DNA from: Dioszegia crocea
Taxonomy: Eukaryota > Basidiomycota > Tremellomycetes > Tremellales > Bulleribasidiaceae
Length of the DNA: 64,000 nucleotides
Assembly: GCA_001600615.1 (NCBI GenBank)
Contig: BCKK01000001.1
Span: 2,795,826 to 2,859,825 of the forward strand
Direction: 5' to 3'
The notes beneath the pieces are model-generated. The model ran no database searches and was not told the origin of the DNA. It saw only the letters and a list, made by a program, of their open reading frames with translations. A program made the translations under genes and the position numbers. Positions 31,968 to 44,932 of this stretch are shown here, piece by piece; the first letter of the stretch is position 1, and each line of letters begins with the position of its first letter.

Positions 31968-32958
31968 ATGGTATCGGGTTTGGAAATTGCGCACAGCTAC
32001 ATCACACCCCTCCACACCCCCCTTCACCGCTACATCCCTTTCGCACCTCTTGACATCTATGGTGCCCTTCGATTATCACAGATTATATACTGGGCATCTA
32101 CAGGAGTCCCTGAAAAGCCTGTTGACATCGTTGCAAAAACTGGCAAGCCAAGACGGATCGCGAAGACTATTCGAAGATCGCGGCCGGACGCGCTGCAAGA
32201 GTGTATGGGTTTGATGTTGGTGCTATTCGGAGGGGAAACATTCCTAGGTAAGGTCCTCCGCAGATCCGTCTACATGGTGATGGTACGCTGACTCTGAGCC
32301 CAGCAATCTGTACCAGAACGCCCCCGTCTTGGCTTCTGAGCCCCAAGGTCGGGCTACTCTTTGGATTAACACGTGTGTCTCACAAATTCAATCAGACCCT
32401 ACACATGCTGATCCGATAGACCTGATACAGTCTCACACTCCCTTCCAAAGACTCATCCCATCCAAGCCGACTCTCGGCCTAGAGCTCCTCCTCTCAATCC
32501 CGGATGCAATCGGCCGAACTCTCCTCCTAACTCGCTTCTCCGTCATTCCCTTGATTCACCAAACATCAGGGTCCTTTCGCATAGTCTCTACACCGACTTC
32601 TCTCATCCTCATTCCATTTATCCTAGCCTCACCATTCGCCGCTCTAGCTTTCACGGGCGCAAATCTCTTCTCGGCTAAGCCATCATTGTCGACTCCGATG
32701 GAACTCGCTCCGCAAGGATGGCTGATGGTGGATGCTTGGCTACCGATAGTCTTGCCCGCTATATTCTGCTCCTTAGCAGGACCTATTCCGGGTTGGAGTA
32801 TAGGGCTGGGATGGAGCGAAGAAGAGGCCATCGTGGGGTGTCTGGTCGTCTCGCTGGTCGCCTTTGTCGGCCGAACGGTCTATAATCTCGGGTACCAGTC
32901 ATCGCAGTGGCGAGCTATCTTGCAGTCGAACCACGGGAAAAAGATCAAGACCGCATGA
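31968..32958 (+). CDS. Multi-span membrane protein, possible TRIC-type cation channel
   Basis: Exons 31968-32247, 32304-32372, 32420-32958; 295 aa. Start MVSGLEIAHSYITPLHTPLH. Hydrophobic segments: about 20-45 (FAPLDIYGALRLSQIIYW), MGLMLVLFGGETFLAI, PKVGLLFGLTHLI, LGLELLLSIPDAIGRTLLL, SLILIPFILASPFAALAF, WLPIVLPAIFCSLAGPI and VGCLVVSLVAFVGRTVY. The layout, total length and motif FGG-ETFL followed by a PP and an LS turn are reminiscent of animal TRIC channels (FGG.IL..LLL..PP...LS), which carry K+ across the ER and are 290-300 aa long. No single residue proves it. TRIC function is inference; a conserved fungal membrane protein is the safe call. Starts 263 bp from DIC1. Confidence 0.6.
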
Positions 32959-33074
32959 TACATTGTCCTTTCAGACAGCCGGTATGAATACCAGTGATGC
33001 GCCTATCCTAGAATATATGTATGTATAGAAACCCAAATTGTAACCGGAAGATACACAAGATCACCAAACCCTCC

Positions 33075-35862
33075 TTATGCTTCTGCTTCCCCGTCACTGA
33101 CCCCCAATCTCGTCCGCATCATGTCCTCCTTGAGCTTGACCACCTGTCTCCACGTCCGGGCCTCCCACGAGTCATCGTCCTCCTTCAGATACACCTTCTC
33201 TCCCTCGACCCGATCAGTCTGGATCTGCGTCGCCATGGTCGGCGTACGGGGATGCCGGGCTGGGAGTGGGGGTAAATCAATACTCGTCATCCCCAATTGT
33301 GACGCAGAATCGACAGCCAGGTCCCCCTTAGATGCACCAGCATCCGTTCCAGCGGGATGTTTGCTCGTCCCAGACTCCTCTTCCACCGGCGTAACAGCTC
33401 CACTTGCTGTTGGTATAGGCTGTTGTGACGGTCCGTCGACGACAATTGAAGTGCGATTCCGTGCAGCTGCGCGACGGGGTATAGGAGGTGGGAGGGGTCG
33501 ACTGGGACTCGCAGGAACGGACGGAGCCTCAACTTTGGGAGAGTTAAGTTTGATATCGGATGAAGGCTTGGGTTCTGCCGGTGGTTCGTCCGCCTTTGCT
33601 TTGGCCGGAGTTTCCTCTGAGACTTCCGGAAGGGCCGGCTCCTCCGCATGCGGCGTCGAGAACGTAGCTGGCTCATCGACAGAGTCAACAGTCCCTGACG
33701 AAGCTGTCCGCTTGATATCGGCGCTTTCTCCTTCCGCCCCCTTGTCCTTCTCCGCCTCCTTGCTTTCTGATATCAAAGGCACCTCTGCTCCGTTCTCCTT
33801 CTCGCCCTCCAGCTCCAAAGGTGCACCGAGTTTGTCTTCCCCTGCCGCTGCAGCCTTGTCCACCCACTCCCTCTCCGTCTCCTTTTCCTCTCCGGGCGGC
33901 GGTAATCTGGGACTGACAGGCGGACTATTGCTCGCACCTCTCGAGAAAGCCTTCGTCCACCCACCACCCCCGGCTCCAGCAGGTGATGTGGTTGATTTAT
34001 CACCTAATCTGAACCCCAAACCCCAACCACTCTTCCGCCTAGGTAGCTCAGGCGGGACAGGAGCCTCACCTGGTACGCTGGTTTCCGACTTGGTCGATTC
34101 AGTGATGGACACCCGTGATGGGGCCTCGGAGACGGTCGCAAGGGTGTGAGCCGCCGCTGCAACTTCCGCCTGCAAGACGAATCCGTCATCGCCATGCCAT
34201 ACCACGTGTATGATGCCCGTTCTGATGAAATGCCACAACTCGCATGTTGCGCGCAGTCGCTCCAGGCACCATCCCGTCCTGCACAGCGGGTAGCTCTTCG
34301 CTTCCTTCTCCTTTTCCTTGTCCGCTGCGGTGGAAGTTGCAGGGCGCGCAACGCGGAAAATGTAGACTGAGGGCAACTGTGCGGCAGGTCCTGGAGATGC
34401 AGCGGGCGACTGCGTGGGAGAGGGAGCCGAAGAGGGGGAAGTAGCATTGAAGAATGGTTTAAGCGAGAATCGAGAGGCCGAATTTCTTTGCTGAAGGGGA
34501 TGGATGGGTGGTGGACCAAAATGCGAGACGAGGGGGGAGGAAGGGACGGCACTAGCCGGAAAGACGGGTTTGCCACATAGCGCACACCCGATGTCGTGCG
34601 TTGCTGAAGTGCTTTGCGAAATGACAGTATTCGCAGAAACGGGTTCAATCAGGAGATCGCCGGAGATGATGGCTGAGCTTATGCCCCGCCGTGAGAGCCA
34701 GCTGAGGTCGGGGGCAATGTCGAGCCGAAGCGTGGGGTCGTGGTCCTCAATCACCGTCCGCGCGAGATGCGGCTGCGTGAGGAGGGCCGATACGAGCGGA
34801 GGAGGGAAGGTGTTCTTCGATGTCTCTTTAAGAGGTCGAAGGGAACGAATGTGGGTGAGGAACGCCATATATTCGGTATAGGGTAGATGTGACGCGAGAT
34901 ATTTCCGTTTGGGTGCTGATATCGTGGTGGTATGCGCTGGAGAAGTGGTAGTAGGCATCGACTGTAAGTGGAGTTGCATATCCCGCATGGCTGCTTCTGC
35001 CGCCGCCAGATTATCCTCGGTCGATTTAAGCCTTTCTTCAGCCTCGATCCGGCCGTGTCGCTCTGACGCCACCATAGTGTTTGCCTATCCGGATCAGTTC
35101 GTGCAATAGGCGATGGTTATGGACACGTACTTGGTCAAACAGAGTAGCTGCGAGTTCATCCACTTCATCCTCAACTTTCCTCCTCCGCTCTTCTGCACTG
35201 CCTCTTCTTCGTTCCTCCTCCACTAAACCCGCCGCCAACCTCTGCATTTCCCCCGTGATCGCATCCCTCTCAACCAGCAATCCCGTATTCATACTCTCCT
35301 CCCAGTGCCTCTTATCCTTCGCTAGTCCCTCGGCTCTTACGGACAGATCGGCATGATTTGACTGGAGCGCCTCATGTTGGTCCAACAGGTCCGCGTGGCG
35401 CGATATGGAATCGACAAGCTTTGTGTTGAGTTGCTGTGACTGATCGGATAGCAAACGGAGCTGATCACGGAGGGAAGAGATGAGCGAAGTTGTTGGCGAA
35501 TCTGGAGCATGTAAACCATCGGCAGGGTGAGATCTCAGCTCATCAGGCTGCAGTATCAAAGTCGCGGGATTCATTGGCGATGCCTGGTTGGTGAGCAAGC
35601 TAGATCCCCGGCGTTCTGTTTGAGATGGGGAACATACCAAAATAGTAGCTTTAGGAGACTCCGGAATACCCTTCAATCCTAGCCCTTCCACACCGCCTTC
35701 GATCTTCTCTATGCCGTTGCCTTCGCCAGCTGGAAGGAGGCCTTTATCTCCATCAACATGGTCGTTCCCCGGTGTCTCGGCTTGAATCTTGTTTTCGACG
35801 CCTTGTGAATCTGGAAGTCCAGCCGCGGAATGATCGATGGAAACTTCAGGAGCACCGCTCAT
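33075..35862 (-). CDS. SEC2: Sec2-type Rab GTPase exchange factor
   Basis: Activates the exocytic Rab Sec4 on secretory vesicles. Start MSGAPEVSIDHSAAG at 35862, stop at 33075. After a disordered N-terminus, a long coiled coil (SSLRDQLRLLSDQSQQLNTK through RDAITGEMQRLAAGLVEEER) leads to the Sec2 GEF signature: KVEDEVDELAATLFDQANTM, then VASERHGRIEAEERLK. The joint DQ|ANTM lies at an intron. The middle domain contains a Rabin8-like Cys-rich part: IGCALCGK, then YPLCRTGWCLERLRATCELW and FIRTGIIHVVW. The C-terminal third is Pro/Ser/Glu-rich with polyproline motifs (RPLPPPIPRRA), probably autoinhibitory and phosphorylated. It lies immediately upstream of GYP2 (366 bp), also minus. Confidence 0.88.
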
Positions 35863-36228
35863 GGTATACGACGCCCTGACTGGCTGTGTGGTGATGTATG
35901 TATAGTCGGGATAGGTGAGAGTTGATATCTACGCTTCAAAGTCGCGACAACAGGCGACAACCCCACTCGTGCGATGCCGTTATTTGTTCTGGCCAAATGT
36001 CTTACGTAACTGATCTTCCAACGTATGAGATATGTTGAGGCCTTGTGGGTGGCTTGTCCTTGTCAGACCTTCACCTTACTGATCCAGGACTTGCCATGCA
36101 GAAAGGTCTATCAGTAATTTACATATCAAGCGATCCACCAAAAAATTCGCCGATCTCACATCCGGTAGCTACCACCCCATCTCATGTCTTAAGGTATCAC
36201 CGTATCGGTTCCGCAGACAACAGATCTG
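35863..36228. other. Intergenic region SEC2 promoter / GYP2 3' end
   Basis: 366 bp between two minus-strand genes. It serves as 5' flank of SEC2 and 3' flank of GYP2. The + frames in it are short and unrecognised. No clear TATA box or repeat. Confidence 0.45.
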
Positions 36229-39200
36229 TCAAGGATCAGCACAATCTACTGAAGCACACAGAGAGTTAACATACCATTAGCGACCTTCTTCTGCTCGCCC
36301 TTCAATCCCTCATCATCCGCTCCATGAGCCTTCAAGAACGCCTCCACCTCATCCATGACGGCGTCATCCCCATCCCCATCTCCCTCCCCGTCCTCTTCTT
36401 CATCCTCACCATCGCTATCCCCAATGGCGTCGATAGCAAAGTTTGGTCGCTGCATCACCGCTTCTTGCGCATGGCGCACCATCTCGCTCTCTTCCCTATA
36501 CCTCGATTCAACCTCGGCAAGCGATTTGCCGTCAATTGTAGCTGATGATTTTGCACTGCTGACGGACGCCTGAGAAACGGACGATGTGGACCGTTGTCTC
36601 TGTTCGATTGACTGTAGTTGACCCGGAGTGAGAAGAGACTCTCGTTGCCCAATCTCATTCGTGGGAGCTTCAGTCTGACGGGAGCGGGATAGTGACGGTT
36701 TGCGCCATTCGACGTGCTTGCCCAGTGCCGCACCAAACGTGTCGGTGAGGCGGTTGAACCGGTTCTTGTTTCTAGTAGATGTTAGCGACACGCAATATGC
36801 GGAGATTTGAAACATACGTGTCTGTCACGACAAGGTTCATCAACCCGCCCAGCAGGCCCTCGGTCTTGGCCTGTGCTTGGTGGTAATCCTCATCCGATCC
36901 AGGCTCAAGCTGGAATGAAGCCGCCAGATCGTTCCCGAAGAAATTCTCGAGTAGCTCATCTGCAAGAACGACCATTCTGAAGGTGGCCAGGTCTGTACGT
37001 TAGCTGTATGTTCACGAAGGGTATGAGGGAGACTTACTTAGATAAGGGAGATTATGAGGTCGAGCGACAGAATCAGATCGTTCTCTCACATGACTCGCAC
37101 TGCCCTCCTGCCCATCGATAGCCGTAGCAGGCGGAGAGATATCTGCCGGGTCCTGCGGAGCGGTAGCATCGCCAAACTCATAAGCATTCAGGATGAATTT
37201 TGAGACTGCGGCGAGATAGACATCTCCGGGTTCGTTCCTGAACACGAACTGGGTAAATTAGCGAGGACGTCCTTTTGAGGTAGGATGAGATACGCACTAA
37301 TAGTGATTCCGATAGCTGGATCACCTCGTCTTTTGTCAGGTACCCATCCTTGTTCTTGTCATGCTGCAAGTGTGAGCTAAGTTCGCCGGTCGGACAAAAA
37401 AGTAATTTACTAAATTGAAAAACCACTCGATAGACTCCATCAGACCCGACTTCATGACTCGATCAAGGCCCGCAACCACGTCTTGTAGCGCAAGAGTGCC
37501 TAGACCTTGGACGTCCCAGCTGTAGAAGAGACTAGTCCATCAGGAAAATCCAAAGTCCTCCTCGCCAAAAGTTGCTTACCGATCAATCAGCTCATGCTCT
37601 GCCACTCGCTTATCTGTCCTCTGGATGAACGCATTCGTCGTAACCGTTTCCTCCCTCGCCCACGTCGCAATACCCGCCAGGAACGACCTGAACGTCCTCA
37701 GGTCTATCCGCGTCTCCACTCGCCCATTCACATCAACCAATATCCGCGGCTGATCAAATTGGTCGCCATGCTTATAATCCCCGGATAATCCACCGGCATT
37801 CGCATCGTCAGAACAAACAGCGTTGAAATAGTGATCGTAAATCACGCCGACTTGCTCCTTGTCGAATCGCCCGACAGACTTTAAGTTTCGAACAGCGGCG
37901 CGCTTCGAGAACTTTTCAATCTCATCGGAGATTATTGCTCGGAGTCGCTTTCGCTCGCCCTGGATGGTCTCGTCGGTGATGACGTTGAACTCTCGGAAGG
38001 CGACGACGAGCAATTCTTGGAAGTTGGTGATGGCGCGAACACGAGGATCGGGGTGGTTCGGGTGAGCAGAGTCACCAATGGTGGAGAAGTAGGTCCGCAT
38101 CAGGTTGATAAACATCCCGTCGTCGGTGACTTCGAGTAGCGCTTCGCCGTTGATCTTAAGTACAGCTGGCTTTGTCAGCTACGATTGCGGGTGAGATGAC
38201 TAGATTTGACTGACCGAGACCGATCTGGAATAGCACCTTAACACCCATAGCCAACACACAGTCCACTATCCGGAAGGCGAAAATCAGCGGCATGGAATTG
38301 ATGTATAAACTTAAGAACCACCTGAATGTCAGAAAAGTTCACCAGTGGAGAGAGACTGGTACTGACGGTAGGGACGCGACTGAAAGCTGAACATCAACGC
38401 TGGTGAAGTGATCCTTGATCATAGGCAGACATCGCTGCACAAGCGATTCGAATACTCTCTGATCGAGAAGAGTGCCCTCCATCGAAGGACTGCGCATATT
38501 AGCGTGCATCTCGGTTCAGTGATTCTATAGCTCACCTGTAGTAGCCCGGTAGTATCCGGTCACACAATACCTCCAGAAGCCAGAATGCCTGTTCTTCAGA
38601 CATGTAGCTAGCTAATTAGCGGGGTTTCACAATGAGGGCAGCGAAACGTACATCAACAGCCCAGCGACAACCTGTCTCGTCAACTTGCTGCCCAAAAGTT
38701 AGGAATGAGCTAACTTACGATATTTAGAGCCTGACAGTATCCCAATTCTGGGTTTCGGAAACTATACGCAACTAACACCCGTCTCAATCTCGCCAGACCT
38801 ATCTCTGATTGGTACGCTTTGTACTCCGGCAAAGACCGATTGAGATCCTTCTCGATTTCGTCCGTCGATTGTGAGGACTTGCCCTCGTTGGCACTAAGGA
38901 GATTCTTGTACGTGTCGGGATAGGCGAAACGTAGATCTGTCAAGTCAGTTTGGTAGGAGAAAGAAGGTGGTGGATTGGACGCACAGACTGATCCTGACAT
39001 GACTTCCCATAGCTCGCCACGCAGTCGAGAGGGAAGACCGACTTGGAGTAATCTTTGGAATGGAGGGTATCGAATGACTATAGGAGGTCAGCTAGGCGCT
39101 ATCGCCAACTTTGATTTATCGACGTACGGGTCAAATTTCTGCCGTGCACTATCATGTCAGCAGGCACACGACATAGAGGTCTCAATCCAGCTCACCAACA

Positions 39201-40250
39201 AAGTATTCTCTCCACAACTTCATCTTACTCCTCTCCCTCATCTTCCTAGCATCTCCGGGGAACCCAAACATTTCTCCCAATCCCCGCTGATATTCGCCCT
39301 TACCCTCCCCGCCCGGACCTCTCAAATCGCCCTCGCCATCCAACTGTTGTTGTATCTTCTCGCCAAGCTCAGTACCGAGCAAAAGACTGTCATGCTTGTC
39401 TGCTGCGGCTTGTGCTGATGGGCCAGCAATCAGAAATTCGGAGTAGAAAGAAGGGAGGAAGGGTTTGAGCTGTTTCATTGGTGCAAGCTGAGATATCAGC
39501 TGATTGTACCGAGGACATTGAGAGTGTAGCTCACTTGTGCCTTCAATGAATCCCGAAGTAGGATAGAGAAGTGCTCAGCTGTTGGTAGCAGGGATGTGAG
39601 TTGTAAAATCTGCACAGTCAGAAATGGCACTAAAGGTGAGTGTCAGCTTGTCAGCTTACAATTCGCATTCCGTGCCAAGTCGCTAATGATAACGCGAATA
39701 CTCCAGCTCTGGAGTTCAAACTGCAGCATTAGCACGACATCTAAACTTTAGTGAAGACGACATACCGCTCGACGCGTCTGATTGTAAATAGTGGGAGAGT
39801 GAAGCGACACGACCGGCGGTCCAAGCTGTTGAAGCACAAGAAGGGCGGTAGCAGGCTCAAGCGCCCAGCCTGAAGTGTAAGCTGTGATCCACCGACAACC
39901 AGTCGGCGTATCCTGGGGCCGTCCGCTCCCATCTGCCTGGATGACGAAGGCCAGGAGCGCGAAGTCCATCAACTCCGCTGCCGCTCGCCAACTCACACAA
40001 CCGCCCATGACCGAGACTAGAGAACAGTACTCACGTAGACCTCTTCTTTACCCTCCACACTCAACACAGCATTGATATCCATTCCCTGCAGTCCACCAGT
40101 CTCTACCCTGTTCCTGACCTTATGCAGCACCTGCTTATCGCCCTCGGACACGGGCGCAAAGGCATCTTGAGTAGGAATGTTGTAGTAGTCGCGCGCGAGC
40201 TCATCTTTGGATTTCTCCTTGTAAGATCTGAGATGAAGCGGAAGAGACAT
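36229..40250 (-). CDS. GYP2: GRAM-TBC-EF-hand Rab GTPase-activating protein (Gyp2/TBC1D9 type)
   Basis: Stimulates GTP hydrolysis by Rab/Ypt GTPases. Start MSLPLHLRSYKEKSK at 40250. A 165-nt intron (40034-39870) joins KEEVY to AGRLSLLPPFLCFNSLDRRS, the GRAM core; then FTLPLFTIRRVERLNSR. The TBC domain starts LPSRLRGELWEVMSG and has the arginine finger in IEKDLNRSLPEY and the glutamine finger in NPELGYCQALNIV, both intact, so it should be active. Further TBC helices include FFSTIG-type and FINLMRTYFST. After the TBC comes an EF-hand with loop DKNKDGYLTKDE, all calcium ligands present. The C-terminus is Ser-rich then acidic (EDEEEDGEGDGDGDD). The last exon most likely ends VANVDCADP at 36229; read-through would end at 36246. 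Confidence 0.9.
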
Positions 40251-40707
40251 GGTGGACTACCAGCCTCGTGGGCGAGCTTGGGATCGTCTACGAGATGCGA
40301 GAGATGTCACCTAATGATGGTATGTGTTGGCAGTTGGTTGGCAGGGAACGTTCGCGTTATATGGTGGTCACAGCAGCACGCCCCCGGAACTAGCTGTGGA
40401 AGTTGTATTGAATTTCCGCTTGCGGGACATGTATCGGAGATTACTAATGAACCTAATTCGGTCATCAAGCAACGCAACCGCTTCGAGCTCTGCATTCCTA
40501 TCTTGATAATCATCACTTGTTCCCATACCTCGCAATCAGACTTACCGAGCCTCGGTACCCACAGAGACTCGATAGAAATCACTACCCAGGGAAAAATATA
40601 CCGGCTTTGTGATATCTGCGCGAAAAGACCAAGCAACAGGCGCGTGCGCATACCCAATACCAGCTCCAAATTAACAACATCAATACCCCTCGGAAACCAA
40701 CTCCAAC
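40251..40707. other. Divergent promoter GYP2 / YPK1
   Basis: 457 bp between two divergent start codons. Short frames in it (for example 40324-40506) are unrecognised. No strong TATA box. The two genes probably share regulatory sequence. Confidence 0.5.
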
Positions 40708-42933
<2,226 letters not shown>

Positions 42934-43077
42934 ATTTTAGTTCAGGATCTCGGAGATTGTAATATTGCATACACACTGTACCGACGTCTATAGGCGGCTG
43001 CGCTGGTCTTGCAATGCATGTCAGACTGCAGCAAGAGAGACCGTAATTCGTCGGCATACCGCGGGTCGCGCGGTTTG

Positions 43078-43115
43078 ACCGGCTGTAACCGGCATCTATC
43101 GGCCCGACGACCGGC
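43078..43115. repeat. Three spaced ACCGGC motifs upstream of the polyol dehydrogenase
   Basis: ACCGGC occurs at 43078-43083, 43088-43093 and 43110-43115. Start-to-start distances are 10 and 22 bp, close to one and two turns of the helix. They lie 100-140 bp upstream of the dehydrogenase ATG. A tandem TTTGATC follows (43126-43139). Possible binding sites; factor unknown. Confidence 0.45.
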
Positions 43116-43215
43116 CAACGATATCTTTGATCTTTGATCTACAAAATAGAGATGTGGCCTCTGCCGCTCTCCATCATCCTAACTAGTAAATCCCTGTCAA
43201 CCCAATCACTCCAAA

Positions 43216-44596
43216 ATGGCATCACAACAGACCTCCAGCTCCGACGCGAAGAGCGCGAACGGCAAGACCACCCAGCTTGCCGCTGTCTGCCACGGCGCCG
43301 TCGACCTCCGCGTTGTAAGTTCTTCCCGCACGTCAGCAAGCAAGGTGACTGACTCTGCAGGAAGAGCGATCGATCGAGGCTCCAGGACCCGGAGAGGCGC
43401 AGATCCAGGTCGCCCTGACCGGCCTGTGTGGTTCCGACCGTATGTCAACCCCTCCGCTATGAAACATCTGCCTCTGCTAAGTCTAGTGCACTACTACTCA
43501 CACGGCGCGAACGGCATCTTCAAAATCCAGTCACCTATGGTACTGGGTCACGAAGCCGGCGGAGTCATCACTGCCCTCGGCCCCAACCTCCCTTCCACAT
43601 GCACGCTCAAGGTCGGAGACCGCGTCGCAATGGAGGTCGGCGTCATGTGCAAATCATGCCAGTTCTGCAAGAAGGGGAAATACAACTTGTGTACCGGAAT
43701 GAGATTCCGTTCGAGTGCCAAGACGTTCCCTCACCTTGATGGAACCCTCCGGGAGTACATGACTCACCCTGTTGATCTACTTTACAAGTAAGTCATCTCA
43801 GTCGGTTTCTTGGGTTTCATGCTGATTGTTAGATTGCCCGACTCTGCGACTCAGGTCCAAGCTGCGCTCGCTGAACCCCTCTCGGTCGTCCTGCACGCTT
43901 TCCGCCGGGCAAACGTCCAGCCAGGCTCCCGCGTCCTCATCCTCGGTGCCGGTGCCGTCGGTCTCCTCGCCTGTACTCTTGCCCGTGCCTCCGGCTGTAC
44001 TCAGGTCGTAGCTGTCGACATCGAGCAGGCCAAGCTCGACTTTGCGAAGGAGATGGACTGGGCGACAGGGACATACGCCTTGCCCAAGGGTCCCCGAGTG
44101 TCTGGCGCTGAGGCCATCGAGGTCGCCAAGTCTGGATGGGAGGGATTGAAGGCCGATGCGGCTGTAGCGAGCGTCGAGAACCTTGCGGACGGATTCGACT
44201 TTGTCTTTGAGTGCACGGGTGTTGAGAGCTGCATGCAGCTCGCAGTCATGGTCAGTGATTTCATTTTGTCTAGGGTGCTGCCAGCTGACACCTTAGGCCG
44301 CCCTCCCAGGCTCCAAAGTTCTCTTCGTTGGCATGGGTACCCCCAACCTCCTCCTCCCTACCGGACCATCCCTCCTGCGCGAAGTTGACTTGCTCGGTGT
44401 GTTCCGTTACAACAACACCTATGGGGATGCGATTGCCCTCCTCGGTTCAGGTCGACTCGGAGATGTCGGGCGTATGGTGACACAAAGATATCCCCTGTCT
44501 CGAGCAGAGGAGGCGTTTGAGGACATGAAGAGGGGTAGGGACAAGAATGGAGCTCCCGTGATCAAGCCCATGATCTACTCCAGCGACCACCAGTAG
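43216..44596 (+). CDS. Zinc-dependent polyol dehydrogenase (sorbitol/xylitol/L-iditol type)
   Basis: Medium-chain dehydrogenase that oxidises a polyol to a ketose with NAD. Start MASQQTSSSDAKSANG at 43216. Exons join to give GEAQIQVALTGLCGSDLHYY (catalytic Zn Cys and His region), MVLGHEAGGVI (Zn Glu), then the structural-zinc cysteines CKSCQFCKKGKYNLC. Nucleotide site GSRVLILGAGAVGLLACTL with VVAVDIEQAK: the Asp after the second strand favours NAD over NADP. GSKVLFVGMGTPN and the end PVIKPMIYSSDHQ complete the fold. It resembles sorbitol, xylitol and L-arabitol dehydrogenases more than alcohol dehydrogenases; which sugar alcohol is used cannot be read. About 340 bp upstream of MDN1. Confidence 0.87.
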
Positions 44597-44932
44597 AGGT
44601 CAAGTTGTTTGGGATAGGTCTATAGTCAGTATGAAGATGCGTCAGCTTGCCGGATCCTCCCCCAGTGTCCATCGAATCATCCCCAGCCTTGACATGGCGA
44701 TATGTTTTTGAACAGATCTCTCTCTGTCATACACTTCCATGCGTTCGTACTCTCTTCTGGAAGCCTGCAAAGATGCTGAACAGAGACCAGCACATCGACC
44801 ATCATCAGGAGGCCAAAACAGCAATTAAACACGCGTTTACGTAAGATACAAACTTGCTCAAGATTTTTGGACTAGGTGGTGGAGGTGGTACATCTTTGCC
44901 TCTCGTCTACTAAAACATCCACCTACACAGGC
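44597..44932. other. Intergenic region, dehydrogenase / MDN1
   Basis: 336 bp between two + strand genes. Holds the dehydrogenase 3' flank and the MDN1 5' flank. No convincing coding frame, RNA gene or repeat seen. An in-frame upstream codon before ATG 44933 (from 44876) is open but has no ATG. Confidence 0.5.

Noticed and set aside
33121..34149. 342-codon + strand frame opposite SEC2
   Set aside because: Low-complexity shadow of the Pro/Ser/Glu-rich SEC2 C-terminus; no independent features.
39870..40034. Open frame in the 165-nt GYP2 intron
   Set aside because: Removing the whole stretch restores the GRAM motif exactly; retained reading has no GRAM similarity.
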